Shown piece by piece: positions 38,933 through 48,739 of a DNA stretch of 64,000 nucleotides. The translations under genes and the position numbers were made by a program. The stretch covers positions 186,001 to 250,000 of the forward strand of contig CAJMRY010000001.1 of NCBI GenBank assembly GCA_905215935.1. Direction: 5' to 3'. How positions within the stretch are numbered: position 1 is the first letter of the stretch; each line of letters starts with the position of its first letter. Under the pieces are notes generated by a model, which saw nothing but the letters and a program-made list of their open reading frames with translations, was not told where the DNA came from and ran no database searches. The stretch comes from an uncultured bacterium (GTDB lineage: Bacteria; Bacillota; Clostridia; TANB77; CAG-508).

Positions 38933-40790
38933 TTAGCCAATTGCTCTAAAAGGGCATTTATCTTTACAAGTACCACATTTTATACATAACGATTTATCTA
39001 TTTCTCTTTTTTCTCTTCCTTCGCCTTTTATTGCAGAAACTGGACATGATTTTTGACATAATCCACATCCTTTGCACTTTTCCTCATCTATCTTAATTAC
39101 AGTTAGAGCCTTACATTCTAAAGCTTTACATTCTTTTGATAACGCATGCTCTCTATATTCATTTCTAAAATACTTTAATGTACTTAATACTGGATTTGGT
39201 GCAGTTTGACCTAGACCACAAATAGATGATTTCTGTATATTTAATGCTAATTTTTCTAATCTATATATATCTAATTCTTCTGCTTTTCCACTACATAGTT
39301 TTTCTAGAATTTCTAACATTCTTTTTGTTCCAATTCTGCATGGTGTACATTTACCACAACTTTCACTTACTGTAAAATCCAAATAGAATTTAGCTAAATT
39401 AACCATACATTTAGTATCATCCATTACAATTAATCCGTCCTGAACCCATCATAGAACCAATTTCTTTTAATGATTCATAATCAATTTTAGTATCTAGATG
39501 TTCTTTTGGAATACAACCACCTGATGGTCCTCCTGTTTGTGCTGCTTTAAATTCTCTTCCATTTGGTATTCCACCACCAATATCAAAAACAATTTCTCTT
39601 AAAGTAGTTCCCATTGGAACTTCTACTAAACCTATATTATTTACATTTCCTCCTAAAGCAAATACTTTTGTTCCTTTAGAATCTTTTGTTCCAATACTAG
39701 AATACCAACTAGCACCATTTAAAATAATCTGAGCAATATTTGCAAATGTTTCCACATTATTAATTAAAGTAGGCATTCCCCATAATCCACTACTTGCTGG
39801 ATATGGTGGTTTTACTCTTGGCTGACCACGTCTTCCTTCTATAGATTCTAGAAGTGCGGTTTCTTCTCCACATACAAAAGCTCCTGCTCCAAGTCTTATT
39901 TCTATATCAAAATCAAACCCTGTATTCCATATATTTTTCCCTAATATTCCATATTCTTTTGCCTGATTAATTGCAATTTTTAAACGTTCTACTGCAATTG
40001 GATATTCAGCTCTAACATAAATATAGCCTTTATTTGCTCCTATTGCATATCCTGCAATTGCCATTGCCTCTAATATGCAGTTAGGATCTCCTTCTAAAAT
40101 ACTTCTATCCATGAAAGCTCCTGGATCTCCTTCATCTGCATTACATACAACATATTTTTGTTTAGATTCTACTTCTTTGGTAAGTTTCCACTTCTTACCA
40201 GTAGGGAAACCTGCCCCACCTCTTCCTCTTAGTCCAGATTTAGAAATTTCTTCTATAACTTCATCTTTAGTCATCTGTTTCAAAACTTTTTCTAATGCTT
40301 GATATCCTTCAAAGGCAATATATTCATCTATGTTTTCTGGGTCTATTACTCCACAATTTTTTAAAGCAATTCTCTTTTGCTTTTTATAAAAATTAAGCTC
40401 ATCTAAACTATTTACTACTTTTTTATCTATGTCTGTGCAAAGTAGTCTTTCTACAACTTCTCCTTTTAAAATATGTTTATTTATAATTTCTTCACAATCT
40501 TCTGGTTTTACCATTGCATAAAATGTATCTTCTGGTCTTATAATTACAATTGGTCCTTTAGCGCAAAGACCAAAACATCCAGTTTTTATTACTCTTACAT
40601 TATTAATATTTTTATCTTTTAATATCTTTCTAAAGTTTTCCATTATCTCTGGTGATTTTGAAGATGTACACCCAGTTCCATTACATACTAATATATGTTT
40701 TTCCTTAGTTTTTACATTTTTATTTACACGTAATTCTAATTCTTTTCTTTTTTCTTGTCTTATTTTTTCTATTTCTTGTAAAGTCTTCAT
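38933..40790 (-). CDS. hydB: NADH-linked hydrogenase flavoprotein subunit HydB, with a CGGA +1 site
   Basis: The frame-corrected protein has 618 residues and is NuoF-like. Order: an N-terminal thioredoxin-like 2Fe-2S domain (CNGTGCTSSK, CFGLCAKGP), the FMN/NADH core (GLRGRGGAGFPTGKKW, CNADEGDPGAFMDR), the 4Fe-4S domain (CGKCTPCRIG) and two ferredoxin motifs (CKGCGLCQKSCPV, CIKCGTCKDKCPF). CGG at 39435-39437 breaks GSMMGSGG; dropping one C restores GSMMGSGGLIVMDDTKCMVN. The unshifted product lacks all C-terminal clusters. It transfers electrons between NADH, ferredoxin and HydA. Confidence 0.95.
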
Positions 40791-40815
40791 TTAATTCCTC
40801 CTTTGCAATGCACTA

Positions 40816-41318
40816 TTAATTTTCTATATTTTTCATTAATTCATCTATTACCTCATCGAATTTCTTTACAGTTGCTTTCCCATATACTTCTTTATTTACT
40901 GTAAATACTGGTGCTAATCCACATGCACCAACACATCTAGTTGTATCTATAGAAAATTTACCGGTCTTTTGTAGTTTCTCCTTCTCCGAATTCCTAATTT
41001 TTCTTTTGCTCTTTCTAATATTTTTTCAGAACCCTTTACAAAACATGCTGTCCCCATACATACAGATATACTATATTTTCCTTTTGGTTTTAAAGTAAAT
41101 CTCGAATAAAATGTAATTACTCCATAAATTTCAGCCATTGGAATATGTAAATATTCAGATATTTCAGATTGCGCTTTTTGTGGAATATATCCAAATTTAT
41201 CTTGAACTTCATTTAAAATTTGAATTAGATTATCTTTGTCTTGTTTATACCCATTTAATATCTCCTTTGTTTCATTAACTATTTTATTTTCTATACACTT
41301 ACAACTTTTTTCTTCCAT
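40816..41318 (-). CDS. hydC: Hydrogenase subunit HydC (NuoE-like), with CGGA and CGGT +1 sites
   Basis: The frame-corrected protein has 166 residues, a thioredoxin-like 2Fe-2S subunit with ligands in CMGTACFVKGS and CVGACGLAPV. Two breaks lie 24 bases apart: CGG 40986-40988 (restoring KEKLGIGEGETTKDG) and CGG 40961-40963, which precedes GGT rather than GGA (restoring DGKFSIDTTRC). Without both shifts the second Cys pair is lost. AGGAGT precedes the ATG. It is the first gene of hydCBA, downstream of a hairpin that separates it from znuC. Confidence 0.93.
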
Positions 41319-41342
41319 TAATCACTACTCCTTTTTTTTATA

Positions 41343-41386
41343 AAATAAAAAACTTTAGATTGATTATATCAAACTAAAGTTTTTCT
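41343..41386 (-). terminator. Terminator or attenuator between znuC and hydC
   Basis: Arms AAACTTTAG and CTAAAGTTT, extended by TTTGA/TCAA pairs, with a short AT loop and a T-rich tract on the minus strand, about 25 bases before hydC. It may limit read-through from znuAC into hydCBA. Confidence 0.65.
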
Positions 41387-41449
41387 TTGCAACATTTATT
41401 ATAATATTTTTATAAAATGAAATAATAAAGCATCTCTCTCTGAAAAGTA

Positions 41450-42193
41450 TTAATTTGCAGTTAAACTATTTTCAAACCTCTCTTTAAATTCAGAACTATT
41501 AAACACAACCTCTGGCGAGCCTTCTTTTAAAATTTCTTTATCTAGTAATATCACTTTATCTGCATATTTCTTTACTAATTCTAAATCATGAGAGACCAAT
41601 ATTATAGACATATCATATTTTCCTTTTAAATTACTTACAATTTCATAAAAGTCTTTAATTCCATTCATGTCTATACCAGATACAGGTTCATCTAAAATTA
41701 ATAGATTTGGTATTGGTTTTGTGCTTATCGCAAGTAGAACTCTTTGTAACTCCCCACCAGACAAATTTCCAATTCCTTTATCAATCAATTCTTCTGCTCC
41801 AAACAATTTTAGATGATTTTTTATTTCATCATAAACTTTTTTATTTTTTCTAAAACATACAGGAGTACTACAAATATATGAAGCAAACATATCATATACT
41901 GTTGTTGGCATATGTCTTTCAACATTTATACTTTGTGGAACATATCCTATTTTTATTTTCTTTTTTCTATTTTCTTTCATATCTAAAAAAGTAATATCCC
42001 CTGTATGAGGTATTTCTCCTAATATTGCTTTTAATAAAGTACTTTTACCAGCACCATTTTTTCCAATTATAACTGTTAATTCTCCACAATGAATATGAAT
42101 GTTTATATTTTTTAAAATCTTTTGTTTTCCTATTGTTACATTAATATTATTTATTTTTGTACAATGAAGTCCACATGCATTCTCTTTTCCCAT
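41450..42193 (-). CDS. znuC: Zinc/manganese ABC transporter ATPase
   Basis: 247 residues with Walker A GKNGAGKST, Q-loop GYVPQSINV, signature NLSGGELQR, Walker B NLLILDEPVSGID and H-loop VSHDLEL. It is family-typical for metal import. It lies 41 bases downstream of znuA and couples to ZnuB, whose gene lies beyond hydCBA. Confidence 0.9.
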   Translation of the reverse strand: MGKENACGLHCTKINNINVTIGKQKILKNINIHIHCGELTVIIGKNGAGKSTLLKAILGEIPHTGDITFLDMKENRKKKIKIGYVPQSINVERHMPTTVYDMFASYICSTPVCFRKNKKVYDEIKNHLKLFGAEELIDKGIGNLSGGELQRVLLAISTKPIPNLLILDEPVSGIDMNGIKDFYEIVSNLKGKYDMSIILVSHDLELVKKYADKVILLDKEILKEGSPEVVFNSSEFKERFENSLTAN

Positions 42194-42234
42194 ATCTTTT
42201 TATATGATATAATATATATCATAACTCCTTCCAT

Positions 42235-43129
42235 TTATTCTTCTAGCATTTGTTTTAAAACGTTTAAATTTTCAGTCATTGCATTTAAATATGCATCTTT
42301 ATCCATGTTTCCAGTTAAACAAGAATCTAATTTGTATATTTTAGCTCCTGTTTCATTTGCTAAGTTCTGCGCATTTTTTTCATTATCATTTTTATCTATA
42401 ATGATTATTTTTATATTTTCTTTTTTCATATCTTCTATAGTGTGAGCTAACATTTCTGCAGACATTGTACTTTCTTCATGGTCTGTATGAATTTCTATTG
42501 AATCTAATCCTATATCTCTTTGCAAATATGCAAAAGATTCATTTAATGATACAACTTTTTTTCCTTTTAAACCTACAAGTTCTGTTTCATATTTTTGTTT
42601 TAAGCTTTTTAATTTTTCTATGTACTCATTTGTATTTTTTTCATAAATTTCCGCATTTTCTGGATTTGCTTCTTTTAATTTGTTTTTTATATTTTCGACT
42701 TGTTTTATATTATTGTCTACGCTTGTCCATGTATGCCCATTAATTTCGTTATCTTTTTTAATAATATCTTCTAATCCTTCACTTGAGTTTATTACTTTTA
42801 ATTTCGAAAATGAACTTACTATTTTATCCATAAAATTTTCTATTTCTAATCCATTTTGAATAAATATATCTGTTTTTTCTAATTTTTTTAAATCATCAGT
42901 CTTTAACGTATAATTATGAATGCATCCGTGTATTTATATCTGCCATATTAGTAAGTAAAACGTCATTTGCTCCATCTGTAATATTATAAGTCATTATATA
43001 TATAGGATAAAAAGATGTTACAATTTTATAATTTTCATTATTACTCTCTTCTTTTGTACAACCTGTTAATGTTAATAATAGAGCTATTATAAAGCTTATT
43101 GTTAGCATTGATATAGTTATTTTTCTCAC
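42235..43129 (-). CDS. znuA: Zinc-binding lipoprotein of the metal ABC transporter, with a CGGA +1 site
   Basis: The frame-corrected protein has 297 residues. The N-terminus is a lipoprotein signal (MRKITISMLTISF... then LTLTGCTKEE with lipobox LTGC). Metal ligands are likely the His in INTGCIHNYTL, GHTWTSVDN and HTDHEEST. CGG at 42926-42928 breaks DINTG; removing one C restores NMADINTGCIHNYTLKTDD, which holds the first ligand His. The unshifted product is only about 70 residues. It delivers zinc or manganese to ZnuB. Confidence 0.9.
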
Positions 43130-43339
43130 TTCTATTCCTCCAATTTTTATTTATATATTTTTTATATACTAACTCTTTAATGATTTTTTATATAACACAT
43201 TTTTACTATACCATTTTTTTTCCTCTTATTCAATATAAAACTTTAAGTTATGTTGATAACTATCTATTAAGTAAATAAAAAAGTAGTTGTTAATAATTCA
43301 TGAGTTTGATATACTCTACTTAGAAAGTGGAGGAAAATA

Positions 43340-43591
43340 ATGAAAAAAAGTACAATAAAATATATTTTAGATTTATTAATAATAGTTTTATTAATTTTAA
43401 TTATTATAGTTTTGAATTTTGTAGATAATATAAGAATATGTCTAATACCAATAATATTGTTGATATTATTGACAATTATTGAAAAAATATTTTGGAGATG
43501 TCCAAAATGTGGAGAATACCTACCAAATAGGAGATTATTTAATAAAGTTATATGTTGTCCATATTGTAAAGCAAATATAGATGAAAAATAA
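43340..43591 (+). CDS. Small membrane protein with a zinc ribbon
   Basis: 83 residues: two membrane helices (about 8-27 and 31-48) followed by a zinc-ribbon-like tail with two CxxC motifs (WRCPKCGEYLP, ICCPYCKANID). It resembles the small zinc-ribbon membrane proteins of clostridia. The start follows GTGGAGG. It is divergent from znuA, so a link to zinc supply is possible but not shown. Confidence 0.7.
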   Translation: MKKSTIKYILDLLIIVLLILIIIVLNFVDNIRICLIPIILLILLTIIEKIFWRCPKCGEYLPNRRLFNKVICCPYCKANIDEK

Positions 43592-43680
43592 CATAATGTA
43601 AAATCACAATTTTATTTAAGAAAATATATTTCATTATATATACCAAAATCTAATCTTAATAACATACAAATACTATAAAA

Positions 43681-43733
43681 TAAAGTTACTACACCGAAAA
43701 CTATTTTTACTTTTCATTGTAGTAACTTTATCA
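43681..43733 (-). terminator. Terminator after ktrA
   Basis: Arms TAAAGTTACTACA and TGTAGTAACTTTA (13 bases) with a T-rich tail on the minus strand, 18 bases after the ktrA stop. Confidence 0.8.
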
Positions 43734-43750
43734 CTCACTCCCTACTTCTA

Positions 43751-44401
43751 TTATATCTTCGCATTCCCATTCACATTCTTATTTTCAATAGCAATTAGCC
43801 TATCTCCCTCTTCTATCTCATATTCTTTTTCTGGAGAAATTTCCATCTTAGCACCAAGCTTTTTTACCCCAATTACATTCATTCCATATTTACTTCTAAA
43901 ATTCAATTTTTCCAAAGTTTTTCCTATCCATTTACTCTTAACATTGATTTCAACTATATCATAGTCTTCAGAAGCATTAATAGAATCAATAATATTAATA
44001 TCCATAATACCTTTTGCAAGTTTTATTCCCATTTCCTTATCTGGAGAAACAATAAATTTAACTCCCATTTTTTCTAATATTTTTTTATGAATATCACTTG
44101 TAGATTTTACAATAATTTTTGGAATTCCCGCTTCTTCAAAAATCATTGTTGCCATGATACTAATACCTAAATCATCAATAGTAACTACTGCTACATCAAA
44201 ATTATTAAGAGACAATTGTTTTAGTTCTTGTGTATCTCTTATATCTACCTGAACAGCTTCTGTTGCATATTCTGCTACTTCTTCTACTCTATCCATATCT
44301 TTATCTATTGCTAAAACTTCACAATTATATTCATATAACTGCTTTACAATACTTCTTCCAAAAGTTTTTAAACCTAATACTAATATATTTAATCTTTTCA
44401 T
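43751..44401 (-). CDS. ktrA: Potassium uptake regulatory subunit (RCK domain)
   Basis: 216 residues: an N-terminal RCK/NAD-binding fold (VLGLKTFGRSIVKQLYEY, then VLAIDKD) and a C-terminal TrkA-C domain (EGDRLIAIENK). It gates the membrane subunit in response to nucleotide. It follows the membrane subunit by 22 bases, the usual KtrB/TrkH-KtrA pairing in Firmicutes. Confidence 0.88.
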   Translation of the reverse strand: MKRLNILVLGLKTFGRSIVKQLYEYNCEVLAIDKDMDRVEEVAEYATEAVQVDIRDTQELKQLSLNNFDVAVVTIDDLGISIMATMIFEEAGIPKIIVKSTSDIHKKILEKMGVKFIVSPDKEMGIKLAKGIMDINIIDSINASEDYDIVEINVKSKWIGKTLEKLNFRSKYGMNVIGVKKLGAKMEISPEKEYEIEEGDRLIAIENKNVNGNAKI

Positions 44402-44423
44402 TTTTATCTTTTTATCCTTTCTA

Positions 44424-45843
44424 TTATCCTACAATTAAATCACATTCTGGATATTTTATTAAACTATTTTTATTTTTATTAAACTTAGAGAATAACGCAT
44501 ATGATAAAGTTATTGATCCCAGTCTTCCTATAAACATTAATATCATAACAATTATTTTGCTTGCCATATTAAGCTTTGGTGTAACACCTAACGTAATTCC
44601 TACTGTTCCAAATGCAGAAAACACTTCATATACAATATCTAAAAAGTCAATATTTTCTGATATGATATTATAATTCTGCTCTAAATATAACTGTTCTGTA
44701 ATTGTTAATAATATTATTGCTATACCAACAATACATATACTAATAGTTATAACTGCAATTGCTCTTTTTATTACTTTAAATGGGATTTGCCTCTTAAAAA
44801 TGATAGTATTATCTTCACCTTTTATAAAGCTAACCACCATAATTATAATAATTGCAAAAGTAATATTTTTTATTCCACCTGCTGTACTTGCAGAAGATCC
44901 CCCTATAAACATAAATATCATAGAAATAAATTTTGTTGCGGTAGTAAGGCTACTTGCATCTGTTGTTGTTATTCCCGCTGTTCTAAGTGACGTAGAATAA
45001 AAACTTGATTTTAATATTTTCTGTCCTAAAGTATCATTTTTCATAATATGTAAATTATCTTTTTCAAAGATAAAAGTTAGTATTGTACCACTAACTAATA
45101 ATATTACAGTAGTTATTAATACTAATTTTGTATGTATATTAAATTCTTTCCACATTCTACCTATTTTATATTTACTTTTTAATACATTTTTTAATCCAAC
45201 AAATAAATCATTCCATACAGTAAATCCGAAGTCCTCCTATTATAATTAAAGCCATAATAGTTATATTAACTAGCGTGTCATATTGATATCCCATAAAACT
45301 ATTATTTCCTAAAATATCAAAACCAGCATTACAAAATGCAGATATAGAATGAAATATAGAATAAAATATTCCTTTTTCCACACCATATGTAGGAATAAAT
45401 CTTATGGATAAAATAATCGTTCCAATTGTTTGAAATGTTATAGTATATAAAAAAATATTTTTTATTAATTTTATTAGTCCACTTAAATTATTCTGATTTA
45501 AAGACTCTTTTATTACCATTCTATCTGATAAATTTATCTTTTTTCCCATAAGCATTAATATTAATGCTATAAAACTCATGAATCCTAAGCCACCGATTTC
45601 AATTAAAATCATAATTATTACTTGTCCAAAGCAAGAGAATTGTTCACTTGGTACAACTGTAGTTAATCCAGTTACACAGACACATGAAGTTGATACAAAT
45701 AAACTATCAATAAATTTTATACTTTTTCCATCTTGATTACTAATTGGTAGTCTTAATAATATTGCTCCTATAAAAATAACTATTAAAACACCTAATACTA
45801 AACTTTGTGTTGCAGTTACTTTGCTTTTCTTCTTGTTTTCCAT
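44424..45843 (-). CDS. ktrB: Potassium uptake channel subunit (Trk/Ktr/HKT family), with a CGGA +1 site
   Basis: The frame-corrected protein has 472 residues and four pore repeats. Selectivity-loop glycines are seen in SCVCVTGLTTV, AFCNAGFDILG, LRTAGITTTD and FGTVGITLGV. CGG at 45226-45228 breaks IIGGLG; dropping one C restores IIGGLGFTVWNDLFVGLKN. A second half without the first two repeats could not form a channel, so the shift is needed for function. An Asn/Lys-rich start (MENKKKSKVTATQ) follows AGGGG. It forms the K+ uptake complex with ktrA. Confidence 0.9.
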
Positions 45844-46017
45844 GATTATCCCCTTAAAATTTAAAAATATAGTTTATTCTAGCACACTTGAATATAAAGT
45901 ACAATAAAAAAATAGTAGTTTTGCCATATGTAACAATAACGTAAATCACTTAATTAATGGAACAGCAGAGAAATAACTTGTATATTATTTTCTTTTCTGT
46001 AGACTTTAGGTCTATCT

Positions 46018-46060
46018 GTAAAAGAGCTCTTACTTAAAAAGTACAGGCTCTTTTATTATT
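46018..46060. terminator. Terminator beyond the patatin gene
   Basis: Arms AAAAGAGC and GCTCTTTT around a 19-base loop with T or A tracts on both sides. The gap 45844-46119 has no gene. Confidence 0.6.
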
Positions 46061-46119
46061 CTTATTATTTTACTATTCCATAAAATTTTTTCCAAATTAT
46101 AATATAAATATCTCCTCCT

Positions 46120-46974
46120 CTATATTAAATTTTTCTTTATCTCATCTATATTTTGCATTACACAATCATATCCATACTTATAACAACTATCTAATTTACC
46201 AATATCTAATAATCCTGTTTTATCAGTATAAACATTTAAAACATAATCACTCATTTCTAAACTTTCTTCAGAAATTTTACTTCCCATTATGTCTATTGTT
46301 TTCATTACAATATCCATTATATTGCTTTCTTCATTAATTTCATCGCTATTAAATTTAACTGCAATAACCTTATCAGCTCCCTGTTTTTTTACTTCGTTTA
46401 CAGGAATATTATCTAGTGCTCCGCCATCCATAAAAGCATGTTTCTGTATTTTACATGGACTAAAAAATGCTGGAAAACTACTACTTGCTCTAACAGCTTT
46501 ACCAATCGATACATCAGTTATATATTGCCCCTTATCTTTTGCTTCTTTTGGTATATAATTTGTAAAAACATACTCTTTAGAATCTGTTATATCAACAGTT
46601 GGAATTACTATTGGCATTTCTATTTCCTTTATTAAATCTATACCTTTTCTTTTTGCATATTCATTATATAATCTTTCAACATTTTTACCACTTCGCAAAC
46701 CTGTTAATGAAATTTTTTTATTTATCATAAAATTTTTTAATCCAGAAATTATTGGATTTGTGTTCATCTTTGCAATTTCCTTACTATATCTTTTAAATAA
46801 TATATATATATGATGAGGTGAATATCCCATAGCATACAATGATGCTACAATAGCACCACAACTTGTGCCCCCTATAATCTCTGGTTTTATATTATTTTCT
46901 TCCAGTGCTTTTAATACTCCAGCATGTGCTATACCTCTTATTCCCCCTCCTGATAAAGCAATTCCTAATTTCAC
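46120..46974 (-). CDS. Patatin-like phospholipase
   Basis: About 284 residues with the oxyanion loop GGGIRGIAHAGVL, nucleophile motif GTSCG and catalytic Asp in MDGGALDNIP, the Ser-Asp dyad of patatin lipases. There is no signal peptide. I favour a GTG start at 46974 because GGGAG lies eight bases upstream; an ATG at 46989 overlaps that site. The lipid substrate is unknown. Confidence 0.83.
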   Translation of the reverse strand: MKLGIALSGGGIRGIAHAGVLKALEENNIKPEIIGGTSCGAIVASLYAMGYSPHHIYILFKRYSKEIAKMNTNPIISGLKNFMINKKISLTGLRSGKNVERLYNEYAKRKGIDLIKEIEMPIVIPTVDITDSKEYVFTNYIPKEAKDKGQYITDVSIGKAVRASSSFPAFFSPCKIQKHAFMDGGALDNIPVNEVKKQGADKVIAVKFNSDEINEESNIMDIVMKTIDIMGSKISEESLEMSDYVLNVYTDKTGLLDIGKLDSCYKYGYDCVMQNIDEIKKNLI

Positions 46975-47085
46975 TTTAACCACTCCCATTTCAATATTAA
47001 TTATATTATTAACTTTTTTCTAGTTGTTTAAACATCTTTATCTATAATTAATAATTTTTATCATTACTCTTATTTTACAAAGTTA

Positions 47086-47114
47086 TTGACTTTATGTAAA
47101 TTTTGTGTTACTAT
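47086..47114 (+). promoter_or_regulatory. Sigma-A-like promoter for the 47148 gene
   Basis: TTGACT, a 17-base spacer and TACTAT, about 34 bases before the start. Confidence 0.7.
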
Positions 47115-47147
47115 ATATAAACACCTTATATTTAGGAGGTTTCTTTT

Positions 47148-47327
47148 ATGAATACAGACTTGTTGCTCCAATATTATCGAGCTGTTGGACACGAAAGATT
47201 TCAGTATGAAGTAATTAATAAAAAATTACCACCTGAAATTCAAGATGTGTTTGACGAAATTACAGGATGTATAAAAAGAATATCAAAATTGGATAACTTC
47301 CCAATTTTTTTCATCATAGAAGAATAG
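47148..47327 (+). CDS. Small hypothetical protein, isolated cassette
   Basis: 59 residues, MNTDLLLQYYRAVG then a helical middle (EIQDVFDEITGCIKRI) and a hydrophobic end (NFPIFFIIEE). I recognise no family. It is supported by a full expression unit: promoter, AGGAGG seven bases before the ATG, and a terminator directly after the stop. Codon use (CTC, CGA, GAC, CAG) is less AT-biased than its neighbours, and it sits alone on the plus strand between minus-strand genes. Confidence 0.6.
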   Translation: MNTDLLLQYYRAVGHERFQYEVINKKLPPEIQDVFDEITGCIKRISKLDNFPIFFIIEE

Positions 47328-47335
47328 TAAATAAA

Positions 47336-47375
47336 AATCCTCACCAGAAATTATTTCAGTGGGGATTTTATTTTA
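47336..47375 (+). terminator. Terminator after the 47148 gene
   Basis: Arms AATCCTCAC and GTGGGGATT (G-U pair included) with TTTATTTT following. Confidence 0.7.
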
Positions 47376-47448
47376 TATAATAACCTTATTTATAAAAAAT
47401 TTATATTAAATTATATATTTTATTATATTAATTTTAATTTTGCATACA

Positions 47449-47492
47449 AAAAAGCTGTAACTATTAATATACTATTGGTTACAGCTTTTATA
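47449..47492 (-). terminator. Terminator after rpsF-ssb-rpsR
   Basis: Arms AAAAGCTGTAAC and GTTACAGCTTTT around a 16-base loop, T run on the minus strand, just beyond the rpsR stop. Confidence 0.85.
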
Positions 47493-47502
47493 TGATCTTT
47501 TA

Positions 47503-47781
47503 TTATTCTTGAGAATATGGAAGCATTGCAATTTGTCTACATCTTTTTATTGCAAGTGTAATATCTCTTTGATGTTTTGCACAAGCTCCAGTTGCTCTTC
47601 TTGGTAAGATTTTACCTTTATCATTAATAAATTTCTTTAATTGTTCTGGATTTTTGTAATCTAAAACTAAATTTTTATCTTTACATAAAGGACATACCTT
47701 TTTTCTCATTTTTCTAAATTTTGGATTATAATCTTCATCATTGTTTCTATTATTTCTTCTATTATTTTTTTTGTCTGCCAT
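47503..47781 (-). CDS. rpsR: 30S ribosomal protein S18
   Basis: 92 residues with the S18 core (LDYKNPEQLKKFINDKGKILPRRATG and KRCRQIAMLPYS). A CPLC pair and a later Cys (GACAKH) mark the zinc-binding C+ form, so ribosome assembly here draws on zinc. It is the third gene of rpsF-ssb-rpsR, where S6 and S18 bind 16S rRNA as a pair. Confidence 0.96.
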   Translation of the reverse strand: MADKKNNRRNNRNNDEDYNPKFRKMRKKVCPLCKDKNLVLDYKNPEQLKKFINDKGKILPRRATGACAKHQRDITLAIKRCRQIAMLPYSQE

Positions 47782-47802
47782 TTTGTTCCCCCCTATCTTT
47801 AA

Positions 47803-48225
47803 TTAAAATGGTAGGTCATCTCCTGATGATATTTCGAAATCTGAACCTGCACTTGATGGCATCGCACCAAAAGTTGCATCAAAGTTTGTACCAGAATCAC
47901 CTTCTCTTTTGCTATCTGCAAAATAAGCTTCTTCTGCTATAACTTCTGTTACATAATGTTTTTGACCTTGTTCATCATCCCAAGATCTTGTTTGAATTCT
48001 ACCTATAACACCAACTTGTTGACCTTTTTTAAAATATTTACTACAAAACTCTCCTAGTTTGCTCCATGCTACTATATTAATAAAATCTGCTTGTCTTTCT
48101 TCTCCTTGACGTGCAAATCTTCTATTTACAGCTAGTGAAAAAGAAGCAACTAGTGTATTATTTGTTTGTGTATATCTTACTTCTGGGTCTTTCGTTAATC
48201 TACCCATTAAAATTACTTTATTCAT
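47803..48225 (-). CDS. ssb: Single-stranded DNA-binding protein
   Basis: 140 residues: an OB fold (MNKVILMGRLTKDPEVRYT, FSLAVNRRF, ADFINIVAWSKLGEF) and the acidic C-terminal tip DDLPF that docks replication and repair proteins. It lies in the conserved place between rpsF and rpsR. Confidence 0.96.
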   Translation of the reverse strand: MNKVILMGRLTKDPEVRYTQTNNTLVASFSLAVNRRFARQGEERQADFINIVAWSKLGEFCSKYFKKGQQVGVIGRIQTRSWDDEQGQKHYVTEVIAEEAYFADSKREGDSGTNFDATFGAMPSSAGSDFEISSGDDLPF

Positions 48226-48266
48226 ATAATTCTACCTTACCTTTCTATAATTAAAGGCCCCCGAAA

Positions 48267-48551
48267 TTATTCATCAACTTTTATTGTCATGAATTTTATT
48301 ACTTCATCTGTAATTCTGTAATTTCTTTCAAGTTCTTTTATTAATTCAGGATTAGCTTCAAAATTGAATATTTGATAATATCCTTCTTTTTGTTTTTTTA
48401 CTTCATAAGCTAATTTTCTTTTTCCTAAATCATCAACTTTTTCTACTTTTCCATCAGTATTAATCAAATCTGTAAATTTTGCAACTAAAGATTTAACTCC
48501 TTCTTCATCTACAGATGGATTAATAATGATAACACTCTCGTATTTGTTCAT
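48267..48551 (-). CDS. rpsF: 30S ribosomal protein S6
   Basis: 94 residues with NKYESVIIINPSVDEE and EKVDDLGKRKLAYEVKKQKEGYY, typical of S6. It is the first gene of rpsF-ssb-rpsR with AAGGAGG before the ATG. Confidence 0.96.
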   Translation of the reverse strand: MNKYESVIIINPSVDEEGVKSLVAKFTDLINTDGKVEKVDDLGKRKLAYEVKKQKEGYYQIFNFEANPELIKELERNYRITDEVIKFMTIKVDE

Positions 48552-48639
48552 TATTCTTTCACCTCCTTATGGATTTATAACCTACACTTTTTATGTAAGT
48601 AAGGATTAGAAAAACATCTCGCATTTTTCCAATATTGGT

Positions 48640-48668
48640 ATTTTATCACATTTCACCATACTTTGCAA
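48640..48668 (-). promoter_or_regulatory. Sigma-A-like promoter for rpsF-ssb-rpsR
   Basis: On the minus strand TTGCAA (48663-48668), a 17-base spacer and TAAAAT (48640-48645), leaving an ~80-base leader. Confidence 0.68.
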
Positions 48669-48678
48669 CACCTTTTTA

Positions 48679-48707
48679 TTGACTTTTTTCTACAATTATC
48701 GTAATAT
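48679..48707 (+). promoter_or_regulatory. Sigma-A-like promoter for mscL
   Basis: TTGACT, a 17-base spacer and TAATAT. It is back-to-back with the rpsF promoter, ten bases between the two -35 elements. Confidence 0.65.
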
Positions 48708-48739
48708 TATTATTGTAAAGTAAAAAAGGGGGATTTTTT

